Of a DNA stretch of 19,908 nucleotides, positions 13,025 to 19,839 are shown in pieces. Origin of the DNA: VGBK01 sp964548475 (GTDB lineage: Bacteria > Actinomycetota > Acidimicrobiia > Spongiisociales > UBA11373); contig CAZJRF010000031.1 in assembly GCA_964548475.1 (NCBI GenBank), positions 1 to 19,908 of the forward strand, written 5' to 3'. Made by a program: the position numbers and the translations under genes. Position 1 is the stretch's first letter, and each line of letters begins with the position of its first letter. The notes under the pieces were generated by a model, which was not told the DNA's origin, searched no databases, and saw only the letters and a program-made list of their open reading frames with translations.

Positions 13025-13694
13025 CCCCCACCCCGCGCACCGTGCGCAGATAGCGGGGGGCGGCTCCCGACTCCCCTAGCTTGCGCCGCAGCCAGCACAA
13101 GTGGACGTCGAGCGTCTTGTCCCCTCCCCCGAAGGGCTGATCCCAAACCTCCGCCAGCAGCTCCCGGCGCGAAGCGACCCGCCCCCGCCGCCGGGCCAGG
13201 GCATGCAGCAGGTCGAACTCCTTGCGGGAGAGGTCCAGCAGCTGCCTCTCGATGAGGGCCTCCCGCCGGGCCGGGTCCACCACCAGGGAACCCACCTTGA
13301 TCGGCTCGCCTCCGTCGCGGGCCCGGGACCTGCGCAGCACGGCCCGCACCCGGGCGGCCAGCTCCGGCGCATCGGGACGACTCTCCGTCGCATCATCCGC
13401 TCCCGCGTCCAGGACCGCCGCCACCCCGCCACGGCCGGCCCCGCACGCCACCACCGGCATGTCGCCCACCGCCCGCACCATCTGCAGGAACTGGCGGGCA
13501 CTCAGGTCGGGCAGGGGCAGGGCCACGACCACCACATCGCAAGCCTCTTGCAGGGCCTGCTCGACTCCGGCCAGGCCGGTGGCCGCGCCCGAGGCCCCCA
13601 GACCCCGGCCGGCCAGGCCGTCCAGGGTCCTCCGCCGCGCCCGATGGTCGGCGTCGACCAACACCACACTGCACGGGTAAGTGACCCCCAGCAT
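12999..13694 (-). CDS. Atypical OmpR/PhoB-type response regulator without phosphoacceptor Asp
   Basis: A 231-aa DNA-binding regulator. Residues 8-125 form a degenerate receiver. The acidic pair is present (Asp14, Asp16 in VLVDADHR), but the phosphoacceptor position in VVVALPLPD is Ala58. The conserved Thr position is Gly85, and the conserved Lys is Arg106 (ESRPDAP for the usual TKPF). Residues 132-228 are an intact winged-helix DNA-binding domain (LLDLSRKEFDLLHAL, recognition helix KTLDVHLCWLRRKLG, RTVRGVGVRL). It therefore cannot be activated by ordinary aspartyl phosphorylation; orphan actinobacterial regulators such as GlnR are a precedent. No histidine kinase gene is adjacent. ATG 13694 follows AGGGGA. 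Longer starts would run through the divergent lipoprotein gene. Confidence 0.85.
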   Translation of the reverse strand: MLGVTYPCSVVLVDADHRARRRTLDGLAGRGLGASGAATGLAGVEQALQEACDVVVVALPLPDLSARQFLQMVRAVGDMPVVACGAGRGGVAAVLDAGADDATESRPDAPELAARVRAVLRRSRARDGGEPIKVGSLVVDPARREALIERQLLDLSRKEFDLLHALARRRGRVASRRELLAEVWDQPFGGGDKTLDVHLCWLRRKLGESGAAPRYLRTVRGVGVRLIDPEA

Positions 13695-13734
13695 GCTTCC
13701 CCTATCGACCCCGGGCGGCCCAGCTTGAGGGCAA

Positions 13735-13752
13735 CTTAACTCTCTCTTCAAT
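13735..13752. promoter_or_regulatory. Tandem CTTAAC / CTTCAAT repeat in divergent promoter
   Basis: In the 130-bp gap between the response regulator and the SIMPL lipoprotein, CTTAAC (13735) and CTTCAAT (13746) recur at an 11-bp spacing, the spacing typical of OmpR/PhoB half-sites. The first copy also occurs in the gap upstream of the HD-GYP gene (12183). It could be the regulator's own site. TTGAGG (13725-13730) with TTCAAT (13747-13752) at 16 bp is an alternative promoter reading for the rightward gene. Confidence 0.3.
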
Positions 13753-13824
13753 CGTGCGGGGAACCCGGCTGCCGGCCGCCACCGTCGTAGGGTTGACGAT
13801 TGCGACACTGGAGGAAGCCACAAC

Positions 13825-14559
13825 ATGCGCAAGCTTCTCGTGCTGGTCGCCGCCGGCGCCTTGCTGCTGGCAGCCTGCGGCAGCGGAGAGGGGACGCTGG
13901 TGAGCCCCGCCGGCAGCGACGGCGGCACCGCCACCACCGGCATCAACGTCACCGGCCAGGGCAAGGTGACCGGCCGTCCCGACACACTCCAGGTCACCCT
14001 GGGCGTGTCGGTGCTGCGGCCCACTGTGGACCAGGCCACCGGGGACGCCGCGGCCCTCGCTGCAGCCGTCATCGAGGCGCTCAAGGCAGAGGGCGTCGCC
14101 GAAGAAGACATCCAGACCGCCAGCTACTCGATCTACCCGGAGTACGACTGGGCCGGCGAGACGCAGCACTTGCTCGGCTACCGGGTCAACAACGAGGTCC
14201 GGGCGAAGATACGCGACCTCGACAACGCCGGTTCTGTCATCGACGCCACCACCGCCGCCGGCGGCGACGCCACGGTGGTGAGCGGCCTTTCGTTCAGCAT
14301 CGAGGACAACGCCGAACTTCTGCAGATGGCCCGCACGGCCGCCTGGAACGACGCCGAAGGCAAGGCTCGCCAGCTTGCCCAGCTGGCCGGCCTGAGCCTG
14401 GGCCCGGCCACCTCCATCACCGAGAGCATCAGCTACGAGGCGCCCCCCGTCTACTGGGACCGGGACATGGCCGGCGCGGCCGAGGCCTCCACCCCCATCG
14501 AGGCGGGAACCCAGGACGTCACGGTGGTGATCCAGGTCACCTTCGGCCTCGGCTCCTAG
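13825..14559 (+). CDS. SIMPL (DUF541) domain lipoprotein
   Basis: A 244-aa exported lipoprotein. The signal MRKLLVLVAAGALLLAAC has a lipobox with Cys18. After a short Gly/Ser/Thr linker, residues 40-243 form a SIMPL/DUF541 domain: ITVTGQG-like start (INVTGQGKVTGRPD), a repeated-helix region with EALKAEGVAEEDIQTASYSIYPEY, then YRVNNEVRAKIRDLDNAG and ATVVSGLSFSIED, ending in VTVVIQVTFGL. Relatives are periplasmic or surface proteins of uncertain function; some are linked to stress resistance or protein interaction. GGAGGA sits 10 nt before ATG. Convergent with the nuclease gene; the shared hairpin lies within that gene. Confidence 0.88.
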   Translation: MRKLLVLVAAGALLLAACGSGEGTLVSPAGSDGGTATTGINVTGQGKVTGRPDTLQVTLGVSVLRPTVDQATGDAAALAAAVIEALKAEGVAEEDIQTASYSIYPEYDWAGETQHLLGYRVNNEVRAKIRDLDNAGSVIDATTAAGGDATVVSGLSFSIEDNAELLQMARTAAWNDAEGKARQLAQLAGLSLGPATSITESISYEAPPVYWDRDMAGAAEASTPIEAGTQDVTVVIQVTFGLGS

Positions 14560-14566
14560 TCGGAGA

Positions 14567-15355
14567 TCAGCCGTCGAGGAGGGCCGTGGCCGCACGGCCC
14601 TCCTTGCATTCGTCCAGCAAAGGGCACCAGCGGCACCAGGGGCCGGCGGCCCGCTCCAAGTGGCCTTCGCCGGCCAGGGCGGTGCGCAGCCCGCCGACGG
14701 CAACCGCCACCGCGGTCGCCGTCTCCTCCACCCCGGCCCTGGTGGGCACGTCCTCCATCCGCTCGCCCGAGGCCAGCGACACCGCCTCCACCCGGCCGGG
14801 CAGATCACCCCGCTCCAGGGCCCAGAGCAGCGAGTAGAAGCCCAGCTGGATCGCCGGCTCGCCCAGCGAGCCGGTCTTCCAGTCGGTGAGGTGGGCCCCG
14901 CCCTCCCCCTCCTCGAACACCGCGTCCACCACCCCTCGCAGGGTGACCCCCTCGGCGGGCATTGCCTCGAGTTCCACTTCGGCCCCCGTGAACCCCTCCA
15001 GGCCGAGGCGGCAGAAGCGCCGGTAGAGGCCCGATACCTCCTCAATGACCTGCTCGAGTTGGCTGGGACGCAGCCCGAGGGCGGTCAGCTTGTGGTTCAT
15101 CGAGGTGCCGATCTCCTCGCGGCACGCCGTGCCCAGGCTCCCCTCCGGGATGGGCCCCCCGGTCAGATGGCGGGCGAAGAGACGGTGGGCGAGGCCGCCG
15201 ACGAAGCTCGGCCGCGACTCGGCCGGGTACAGGCCCCTGAGCCGGCCCAGCGCTTGCTCGGGGCAGCGGGTGAAGGTGACGAACGTGGTGGCTGACAGCA
15301 CGATGGGCTCGCCCGGGGCAACGGGAGGGAAGACCAGGGGAGGATCAAGAGCCAC
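14567..15355 (-). CDS. RecB/Cas4-like PD-(D/E)XK nuclease with Fe-S cysteines
   Basis: A 262-aa single-domain nuclease of the RecB/AddB/Cas4 group. The catalytic core shows His57 in GGLAHRLFARH, Asp144 in LRGVVDAVF, Asp158-Trp-Lys160 in LTDWKTG, and the QLGFYSLLWAL motif (Gln170, Tyr174). Four cysteines are placed as in AddB and Cas4: Cys31 near the N-terminus (FTRCPEQ) and Cys241, Cys244, Cys250 (CRWCPLLDEC) near the C-terminus, which fits a [4Fe-4S] cluster clamping the domain. No helicase, CRISPR or AddA gene is near, so it acts alone or with distant partners, probably in DNA end processing. The GTG start has no ribosome site; TAGCAT lies 6 nt upstream. Divergent from the VanW-family gene. 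Confidence 0.85.
   Translation of the reverse strand: MALDPPLVFPPVAPGEPIVLSATTFVTFTRCPEQALGRLRGLYPAESRPSFVGGLAHRLFARHLTGGPIPEGSLGTACREEIGTSMNHKLTALGLRPSQLEQVIEEVSGLYRRFCRLGLEGFTGAEVELEAMPAEGVTLRGVVDAVFEEGEGGAHLTDWKTGSLGEPAIQLGFYSLLWALERGDLPGRVEAVSLASGERMEDVPTRAGVEETATAVAVAVGGLRTALAGEGHLERAAGPWCRWCPLLDECKEGRAATALLDG
14577..14604. terminator. Perfect 12-bp hairpin inside the 3' end of the nuclease gene
   Basis: AGGAGGGCCGTG (14577-14588) pairs perfectly with CACGGCCCTCCT (14593-14604) around a GCCG loop. It begins 18 bp after the lipoprotein stop codon and is followed by TTGCATT on the plus strand, so it is a good terminator for that gene. It encodes residues near the end of the convergent nuclease (stop at 14567) and could also stop that transcript after its last codons. 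Confidence 0.6.
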
Positions 15356-15361
15356 GAGCAG

Positions 15362-15367
15362 ATGCTA
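15362..15367 (-). promoter_or_regulatory. Probable -10 (TAGCAT) of a leaderless promoter
   Basis: TAGCAT on the minus strand is followed by exactly 6 nt (CTGCTC) and then the GTG start of the nuclease gene. The gene has no ribosome site. No -35 box was recognised. Confidence 0.45.
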
Positions 15368-15400
15368 TCGACCCCTACCCGCTCAACCGGGGCACCAAAC

Positions 15401-15406
15401 TACAAT
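15401..15406 (+). promoter_or_regulatory. Probable -10 (TACAAT) of the VanW/PASTA gene
   Basis: TACAAT matches the -10 consensus at five of six positions in the 71-bp divergent gap. It would give a transcription start about 14 nt before GTG 15427. The -35 region has no clear match. Confidence 0.45.
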
Positions 15407-15426
15407 CCGCCCCTACGACGAGCCTG

Positions 15427-17502
15427 GTGAGCTCAAGGATGCCCCGTGTAGCGCGTATCGGAATCATCGCGGTCGCCGCGCTGGTGGCGGTAGCACTCTG
15501 TGCTTCCGTGGTCTTCGCCATGGACCGGGCCAGCAACGGGGGCGAGATCCTCGGGGGGGTCACCGTCGGCGGTGTCGAGTTGAGTGGTCTCAGCAAGACG
15601 CAGGCCCTTCGCGCCCTGCAGTCGCTGGAAGCCGAGATGGCCGCCAACCCGCTCATCTTCGACGTGCACGGCACCAGGTTCCAGGTGCGCCCCGCCGACC
15701 TCGGCTTTGATCTGGACGAGGAAACCCTGCTGGCCGGCGCCCTGCGCAACGGCCGGGAGGGCGGCCTCGGAGCTCAGTTCCGCTGGTGGGCCTCCCACCT
15801 GGGCAGCCGGGGCAACTTCACCCTCGACCCGGTGGGCACCTGGGATCCCGGCGCCCTGCGCGGCTACTTGCAGGAGTGGGAGGAGACCGCCATCGCCGAC
15901 CCGCCGTTCGACGGAGGGGTGGCGGTGCAGCAGGGGCGCGTGATCCCGCTGAACCCCGAGACGGGCACCGGCATCGACCACGAGGCGGTCTTCGCCCTGG
16001 TGGACCAGGTCATCTTGGATCCGGGCGATCGGGAAGTCATCACCGTCCCCACCTCGGTACAAGCCCCTCTGCTCACCGAGGGCGACGTGGCCGAGGCGGT
16101 CAGCCGGGCCGAGGCCTTGCTGCGGGGGCCGGTGGTTCTCTCCCGCCTCAATCCCGAGGTGCAGGTCACCTTCACCCGCGAGGCGCTGGCCTCCGCCCTG
16201 CGCAGCGAGGTGGTCGGCATCCCCGACGACCCGCAGATCCGGCTGTACTTCGACCCGGTGCCTCTCATGGAGCACCTGGAGCCCCGGCGCGGCGAGATCG
16301 AGTTCGCCCCGGTCGACGCCCAGCTGGTCATCCGGCCCGATGACGTCCCCACCATCATCCGTAGCCGAACCGCCCTGATCATCGACGAGGAGCGGCTGCC
16401 CGAAGTCCTGCTGGCGGCGGCAGCTTCGGTCGGCCGGGCGGGGGCCTTCCCCTACCTGGAGGGAGACCCGCCCGAGTTCAGCACCGAGGACGCCGAAGCC
16501 CTGGGGATCAAGGGGCTGATCAGCTACCACGAGGAAGACATCTGCTGCACCACGTTCTTCACCCCCGGCGGCGACGAGCAGAACCAGAACCGCATCCACA
16601 ACATCCACCTAATCGCCGACGCGGTGAACGGGGCCATCGTGATGCCGGGGGAGACCTTCTCGCTGAATGACCACGTCGGCCAGCGGACCCTGGAGAAGGG
16701 CTACCGCCTGGCCGGGGCCATCATCGGCCCGATCGTGGAATGCTGCGACGACCCGGCCAACGTCGGGGGCGGCACCAGCCAGTTCACCACCACCCTGTAC
16801 AACGCGGTGTTCTGGGCGGGCCTGGAAGACGTGGACCACACCCCCCACACCCTGTACATCTCTCGCTACCCGGAGGGCATCGAAGCCACCCTCGGCTGGC
16901 CCAGCCCCGACCTCAAGTTCCGCAACAACACTGACTCCGCCGTCTACATCAAGACCGAGCACACCGACTCGAGCATCACGGTGAAGCTCTTCGGGGACAA
17001 CGGCGGCATCAGGGTGGAAGCCGAGCGGTCGGAGCGCAGCAACTTCACCACGCCCCAGGACTACTTCGACGCCGACGAGTCCGTGCCCCCCGGCGAACAG
17101 GACATCACCGACGAAGGCTCACCCGGTTGGACGGTCACCGTCTACCGAATCATCCACTACCCCGACGGCACCGAGACCACCGAAAGCTGGATATGGCGCT
17201 ACCACCCGTGGCCCAAGCGGATCTCGGTGCATCCCTGCGAGCTGCCGGAGGATCACGAGGACTACCAGGAGGTCTGCCCCTCCGAGGTTCCCGACCTGGC
17301 CGGGGTGAGGCTGGCGCGGGCCACCGAGTTGCTGGCCGCGCGCGACCTGCTGATCGCCCAGGGTGAGCCCTGGCTGGTCACCGATCCCGAAGACGTGGGG
17401 CGGGTCTTCGCCCAGAGCCCGGCCGCCGGAACGTGGCTCGACCCTCGCGACGTTGTGACGGTGCGGATAGGGGTCCTCGCCGACTCCGGCGACGGCGGCT
17501 AG
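15427..17502 (+). CDS. VanW-family surface protein with PG-binding-like repeats and C-terminal PASTA domain
   Basis: A 691-aa membrane-anchored extracellular protein. A basic N-terminus and hydrophobic segment (11-31) form a signal anchor. Residues 40-340 hold YoaR-like PG_binding_4 domains (LSGLSKTQALRALQSL; QVRPADLGFDLD; VQVTFTREALASALRS). A VanW domain spans about 365-530: NIHLIADAVNGAIVMPGETFSLN, GGGTSQFTTTLYNA, YISRYPEGIEATLGWPSPDLKFRN. Residues about 627-688 resemble a PASTA domain (VPDLAGVRLARATELLAARD...VFAQSPAAGT), a module that binds peptidoglycan or beta-lactams in other proteins. Two Cys pairs (373-374, 439-440) lie in or beside the VanW domain; the first is common in actinobacterial relatives. 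Likely role is cell-wall association or remodelling. GTG 15427 is used; ATG 15439 in frame is an alternative. Its stop overlaps that of pyruvate kinase (shared CTAG). Confidence 0.85.
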   Translation: MSSRMPRVARIGIIAVAALVAVALCASVVFAMDRASNGGEILGGVTVGGVELSGLSKTQALRALQSLEAEMAANPLIFDVHGTRFQVRPADLGFDLDEETLLAGALRNGREGGLGAQFRWWASHLGSRGNFTLDPVGTWDPGALRGYLQEWEETAIADPPFDGGVAVQQGRVIPLNPETGTGIDHEAVFALVDQVILDPGDREVITVPTSVQAPLLTEGDVAEAVSRAEALLRGPVVLSRLNPEVQVTFTREALASALRSEVVGIPDDPQIRLYFDPVPLMEHLEPRRGEIEFAPVDAQLVIRPDDVPTIIRSRTALIIDEERLPEVLLAAAASVGRAGAFPYLEGDPPEFSTEDAEALGIKGLISYHEEDICCTTFFTPGGDEQNQNRIHNIHLIADAVNGAIVMPGETFSLNDHVGQRTLEKGYRLAGAIIGPIVECCDDPANVGGGTSQFTTTLYNAVFWAGLEDVDHTPHTLYISRYPEGIEATLGWPSPDLKFRNNTDSAVYIKTEHTDSSITVKLFGDNGGIRVEAERSERSNFTTPQDYFDADESVPPGEQDITDEGSPGWTVTVYRIIHYPDGTETTESWIWRYHPWPKRISVHPCELPEDHEDYQEVCPSEVPDLAGVRLARATELLAARDLLIAQGEPWLVTDPEDVGRVFAQSPAAGTWLDPRDVVTVRIGVLADSGDGG

Positions 17503-18947
17503 GCCGGCCCCGGCGGCGGCCGGCGCCGCCGATCCACCCCCCGGGCGTTCTCCCCCACCGTGTGCAGCTTGAGCAGGTTGGTGGAGGCATCCCGGTTGGG
17601 AGGCACCCCCGCCGCCATGGCGACCCGGTCCCCCGGGGCGGCCAGCCCTCGTTCCAGCAGGATCCGCTCGGCGGTGGCGATCATCTCGTCGGTGGACGAG
17701 CGGCGGGGCAGAGACACTGGCGTCACCCCCCAGAGCACGGCCATACGCCGCAAGGTGTCGGCACGGGGGGTGAGGGCGAGGATCCGGGCCGCCGGCCGGT
17801 ACTTGGACACGAGCCGGGCGGTGGCGCCGGAGTAAGTGAAGGCCACCACCGTGCCCAGCCCCAGACCGTCGGCGGCCTCGGCAGTGGCCCGGGCGATGGC
17901 CGAGGCGAAGGATCCGGCCGATCCCACGAAGTCGGAAGGGCGGACCGCTCCCGGGCCGGCCTCAGCCTCCACGCAGATGGCGGCCATTGCTTGCACCGCC
18001 CGCAACGGATAGAGGCCGATGGCCGTCTCGGCGGAGAGCATTACCGCGTCGCTGCCATCCATGACCGCATTGGCCACATCGGTGACCTCCGCCCGGGTGG
18101 GGCGGGGTGAGGCCACCATCGACTCCAGCATCTCGGTGGCGGTGATGGAGATGCCGCCGGCGGCGTTGGTGGCGCCGATGATCTCTTTCTGGATGCGGGG
18201 CAACGGCTCGTAGCCGATCTCCACTCCCAAGTCCCCCCGCGCCACCATCGCCCCGTCGGCCGCCGCCAGGATGGCCCCCAGGTTGTCGAGGGCGGCCGCC
18301 CGCTCGATCTTGGCGATCACGGGGGCGTCCCCCGCCACCTCCCGCACGGCGGCGATATCGGCCGAAGAGACGACAAAGGAGGCGGCCACCAGGTCGATGC
18401 CGATGCGGCGGCCGAAGGCCAGATCGGCCCGATCCTTCTCGGTGACCGCCGGCAGGTCGAGGTGAGCGCCGGGGAAGGCGGCCCCCTTGTGATCGGCCAG
18501 GGTGCCCCCCTGCTGAATCACCGCCGACACCCCTCCGGCCAGGCGCCGGTTGACCTGCAACTCGATGAGGCCGTCGGCGAGCAGCACCCGGCCGCCGCGA
18601 GTCAGGTTGGCCGCAGCCAGGTGCTGCACGAAAACCCGGCGGTCACTGCCCTCCTCTTCCCCATCCACCAGGGTGACCCGGTCCCCGGTGCGCAGTTCCA
18701 CCCGGCCGTCCGGGAAGGTGCCCACCCGGATGCGCGGCCCCTGGATGTCCTGCAGCACGGCCACCGCTCGCCCGTGCTCCTCGGCCGCCTCCCGCACCCA
18801 GGCGGCCCACTGCTCGTGGGTCTCCTTGGTGCCGTGGGAGAAGTTGAGACGGGCCACGTCCATGCCAGCCGCCACCAGCTGCCCGATCGCCTCCCGGGTG
18901 GCTACCGCCGGCCCCAGGGTGGCGATGATCTTGGTCTTGCGCTGCAC
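17499..18947 (-). CDS. pyk: Pyruvate kinase
   Basis: A 482-aa glycolytic enzyme converting PEP and ADP to pyruvate and ATP. It has the standard A, B and C domains: TKIIATLGPA (5-14), VARLNFSHGT (31-40), QDIQGPRIRVG, the B domain (about 75-165), IAKIERAAALDNL (Lys213, Glu215), MVARGDLGVEI (Asp239) and TATEMLESM (Thr271; the usual TQMLESM has Glu for Gln). The PRPTRAEVTDVANAVMDGSDAVMLSAET signature region follows at about 281-308. The C-terminal domain contains TYSGATARLVSKYRPAARILAL and ends in an unusual RRRRPPPGPA tail. GTG 18947 has no ribosome site; TAACGT lies 6 nt upstream. Divergent from cofC. Confidence 0.95.
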   Translation of the reverse strand: MQRKTKIIATLGPAVATREAIGQLVAAGMDVARLNFSHGTKETHEQWAAWVREAAEEHGRAVAVLQDIQGPRIRVGTFPDGRVELRTGDRVTLVDGEEEGSDRRVFVQHLAAANLTRGGRVLLADGLIELQVNRRLAGGVSAVIQQGGTLADHKGAAFPGAHLDLPAVTEKDRADLAFGRRIGIDLVAASFVVSSADIAAVREVAGDAPVIAKIERAAALDNLGAILAAADGAMVARGDLGVEIGYEPLPRIQKEIIGATNAAGGISITATEMLESMVASPRPTRAEVTDVANAVMDGSDAVMLSAETAIGLYPLRAVQAMAAICVEAEAGPGAVRPSDFVGSAGSFASAIARATAEAADGLGLGTVVAFTYSGATARLVSKYRPAARILALTPRADTLRRMAVLWGVTPVSLPRRSSTDEMIATAERILLERGLAAPGDRVAMAAGVPPNRDASTNLLKLHTVGENARGVDRRRRPPPGPA

Positions 18948-18953
18948 GGGGCC

Positions 18954-18959
18954 ACGTTA
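18954..18959 (-). promoter_or_regulatory. Probable -10 (TAACGT) of a leaderless pyruvate kinase promoter
   Basis: TAACGT on the minus strand fits TAnnnT and is separated by exactly 6 nt (GGCCCC) from the GTG start. There is no ribosome site in between. Confidence 0.4.
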
Positions 18960-19010
18960 CCGAGGCGTTGCTCCCGGCGCCGGTCATCACCCCGCAGGGG
19001 GCAGGGGTCC

Positions 19011-19036
19011 TAGCCTGGCGTCGGAGAGGAGAAGGG
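19011..19036 (+). promoter_or_regulatory. Probable cofC -10 and ribosome binding site
   Basis: TAGCCT (19011-19016) fits the -10 pattern and would start transcription near 19023. GGAGAGGAG (19023-19031) is a strong ribosome site that fixes GTG 19037 as the start rather than the in-frame ATG further upstream, which would overlap this promoter. Confidence 0.45.
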
Positions 19037-19666
19037 GTGACGAGCCAACCGGCCGGGGCCGGCAGAGCTGGCGTCCTGGCGGCGCTGCCGCTGAAGCCCT
19101 TCGCCGCCGCCAAAGGTCGCCTGGACGGCCTGCTGGACACCGGGGCCCGGGCCTCGCTCACCCGGGCGGTAGCGGCGAGAGTGGCTGCCGCCTGCCGGGC
19201 GGCGGGGGCGGTCACCACGGTGGTGACCATCGACCCCGGTGTGTCCCGCTGGGCCGAGGAGCTCGGCCTCGAGGTGATCGCCGAATCGCCGGAGGGAGGC
19301 CTGGACGGCGCTGCCGGGGCCGCCGCCGCCGAGGCCGGGCGCCGGGCCCTCGCCTGGTGCGTGGTGCATGCGGACCTCCCCCTGCTCACCCCGGCCGACG
19401 TGGCGGCCGTCGTCGCGACGGCCGGCCCGGGTCGGGTGATCCTCGCCCCCTCCCGCGATGGGGGCACCAACCTGCTGGCCGGCGCCGGTCCTTTCCGGTT
19501 CGCCTACGGACCGGGATCCTTCGCTCGCCATCTGGCCGCCGCCCGCAACCGGGAGCGTCGCGTCGTGGTCAGGGTGGGGACCGCCCGGGACCTGGACACT
19601 CCGGAGGACCTGCGCGCCGCCGCCGCCCTGGCCGGCGGGGAGTGGCTGCGCTCCTACCTCCCCTGA
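19037..19666 (+). CDS. cofC: CofC/FbiD-type guanylyltransferase of coenzyme F420 biosynthesis
   Basis: A 209-aa nucleotidyltransferase of the CofC family, which activates 2-phospho-L-lactate (archaeal CofC) or PEP (mycobacterial FbiD) with GTP for F420 synthesis. Diagnostic stretches are AALPLKPFAAAKGRL (15-29), WCVVHADLPLLTPADV (107-122, metal-binding Asp113), LAPSRDGGTNLL (136-147), YGPGSFARHLAAA (157-169) and the C-terminal DLDTPEDL. Length is normal. The start is set by the ribosome site and by the family's beginning. It is divergent from pyruvate kinase; both use PEP if this is a true FbiD. The remaining F420 genes are not in the window. Confidence 0.9.
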   Translation: MTSQPAGAGRAGVLAALPLKPFAAAKGRLDGLLDTGARASLTRAVAARVAAACRAAGAVTTVVTIDPGVSRWAEELGLEVIAESPEGGLDGAAGAAAAEAGRRALAWCVVHADLPLLTPADVAAVVATAGPGRVILAPSRDGGTNLLAGAGPFRFAYGPGSFARHLAAARNRERRVVVRVGTARDLDTPEDLRAAAALAGGEWLRSYLP

Positions 19667-19839
19667 CACCTGGCGACCGGGGCGTCGGGAGAGATGCGGG
19701 AGAACAGCGTGGTCTCGTGCCCCAGCGTGGAGGGATCGGTCCCGCTGTCGGCCAGAAGCTCCTCGATCTCCGGGGTGACCACCGGCGCCACGGGCACCAT
19801 GCAGTACACGATGGCCTCCGGGCCCAGCAGCTCGGCCAC
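19654..19839 (-). CDS. Hypothetical protein at window edge, possibly partial
   Basis: A minus-strand frame with high GC at third positions that ends at TAG 19654, overlapping the cofC end by 13 bp. From GTG 19839 it encodes 61 aa (IVYCMVPVAPVVTPEIEELLADSG, then LGHETTLFSRISPDAPVARCQ). AGGAGG lies only 3 nt before that GTG, so it may be a complete small gene. The frame is, however, open to the window end (84 codons visible), so it may be the tail of a longer gene. No family recognised. Confidence 0.45.
   Translation of the reverse strand: MAELLGPEAIVYCMVPVAPVVTPEIEELLADSGTDPSTLGHETTLFSRISPDAPVARCQGR

Noticed and set aside
13793..13798. TTGACG as a -35 box for the SIMPL gene
   Set aside because: A -10 at normal spacing would fall in or after the ribosome site (about 13816), too close to ATG 13825 for a leadered gene.
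13702..15045. 447-codon minus-strand frame over the SIMPL gene
   Set aside because: It is antisense to a lipoprotein with a proper signal and domain, and only mimics the nuclease region in a shifted frame.
18968..19036. Longer N-terminus for CofC from the ATG at 18968
   Set aside because: It would run through the -10 box and the strong ribosome site, and family homology begins after GTG 19037.
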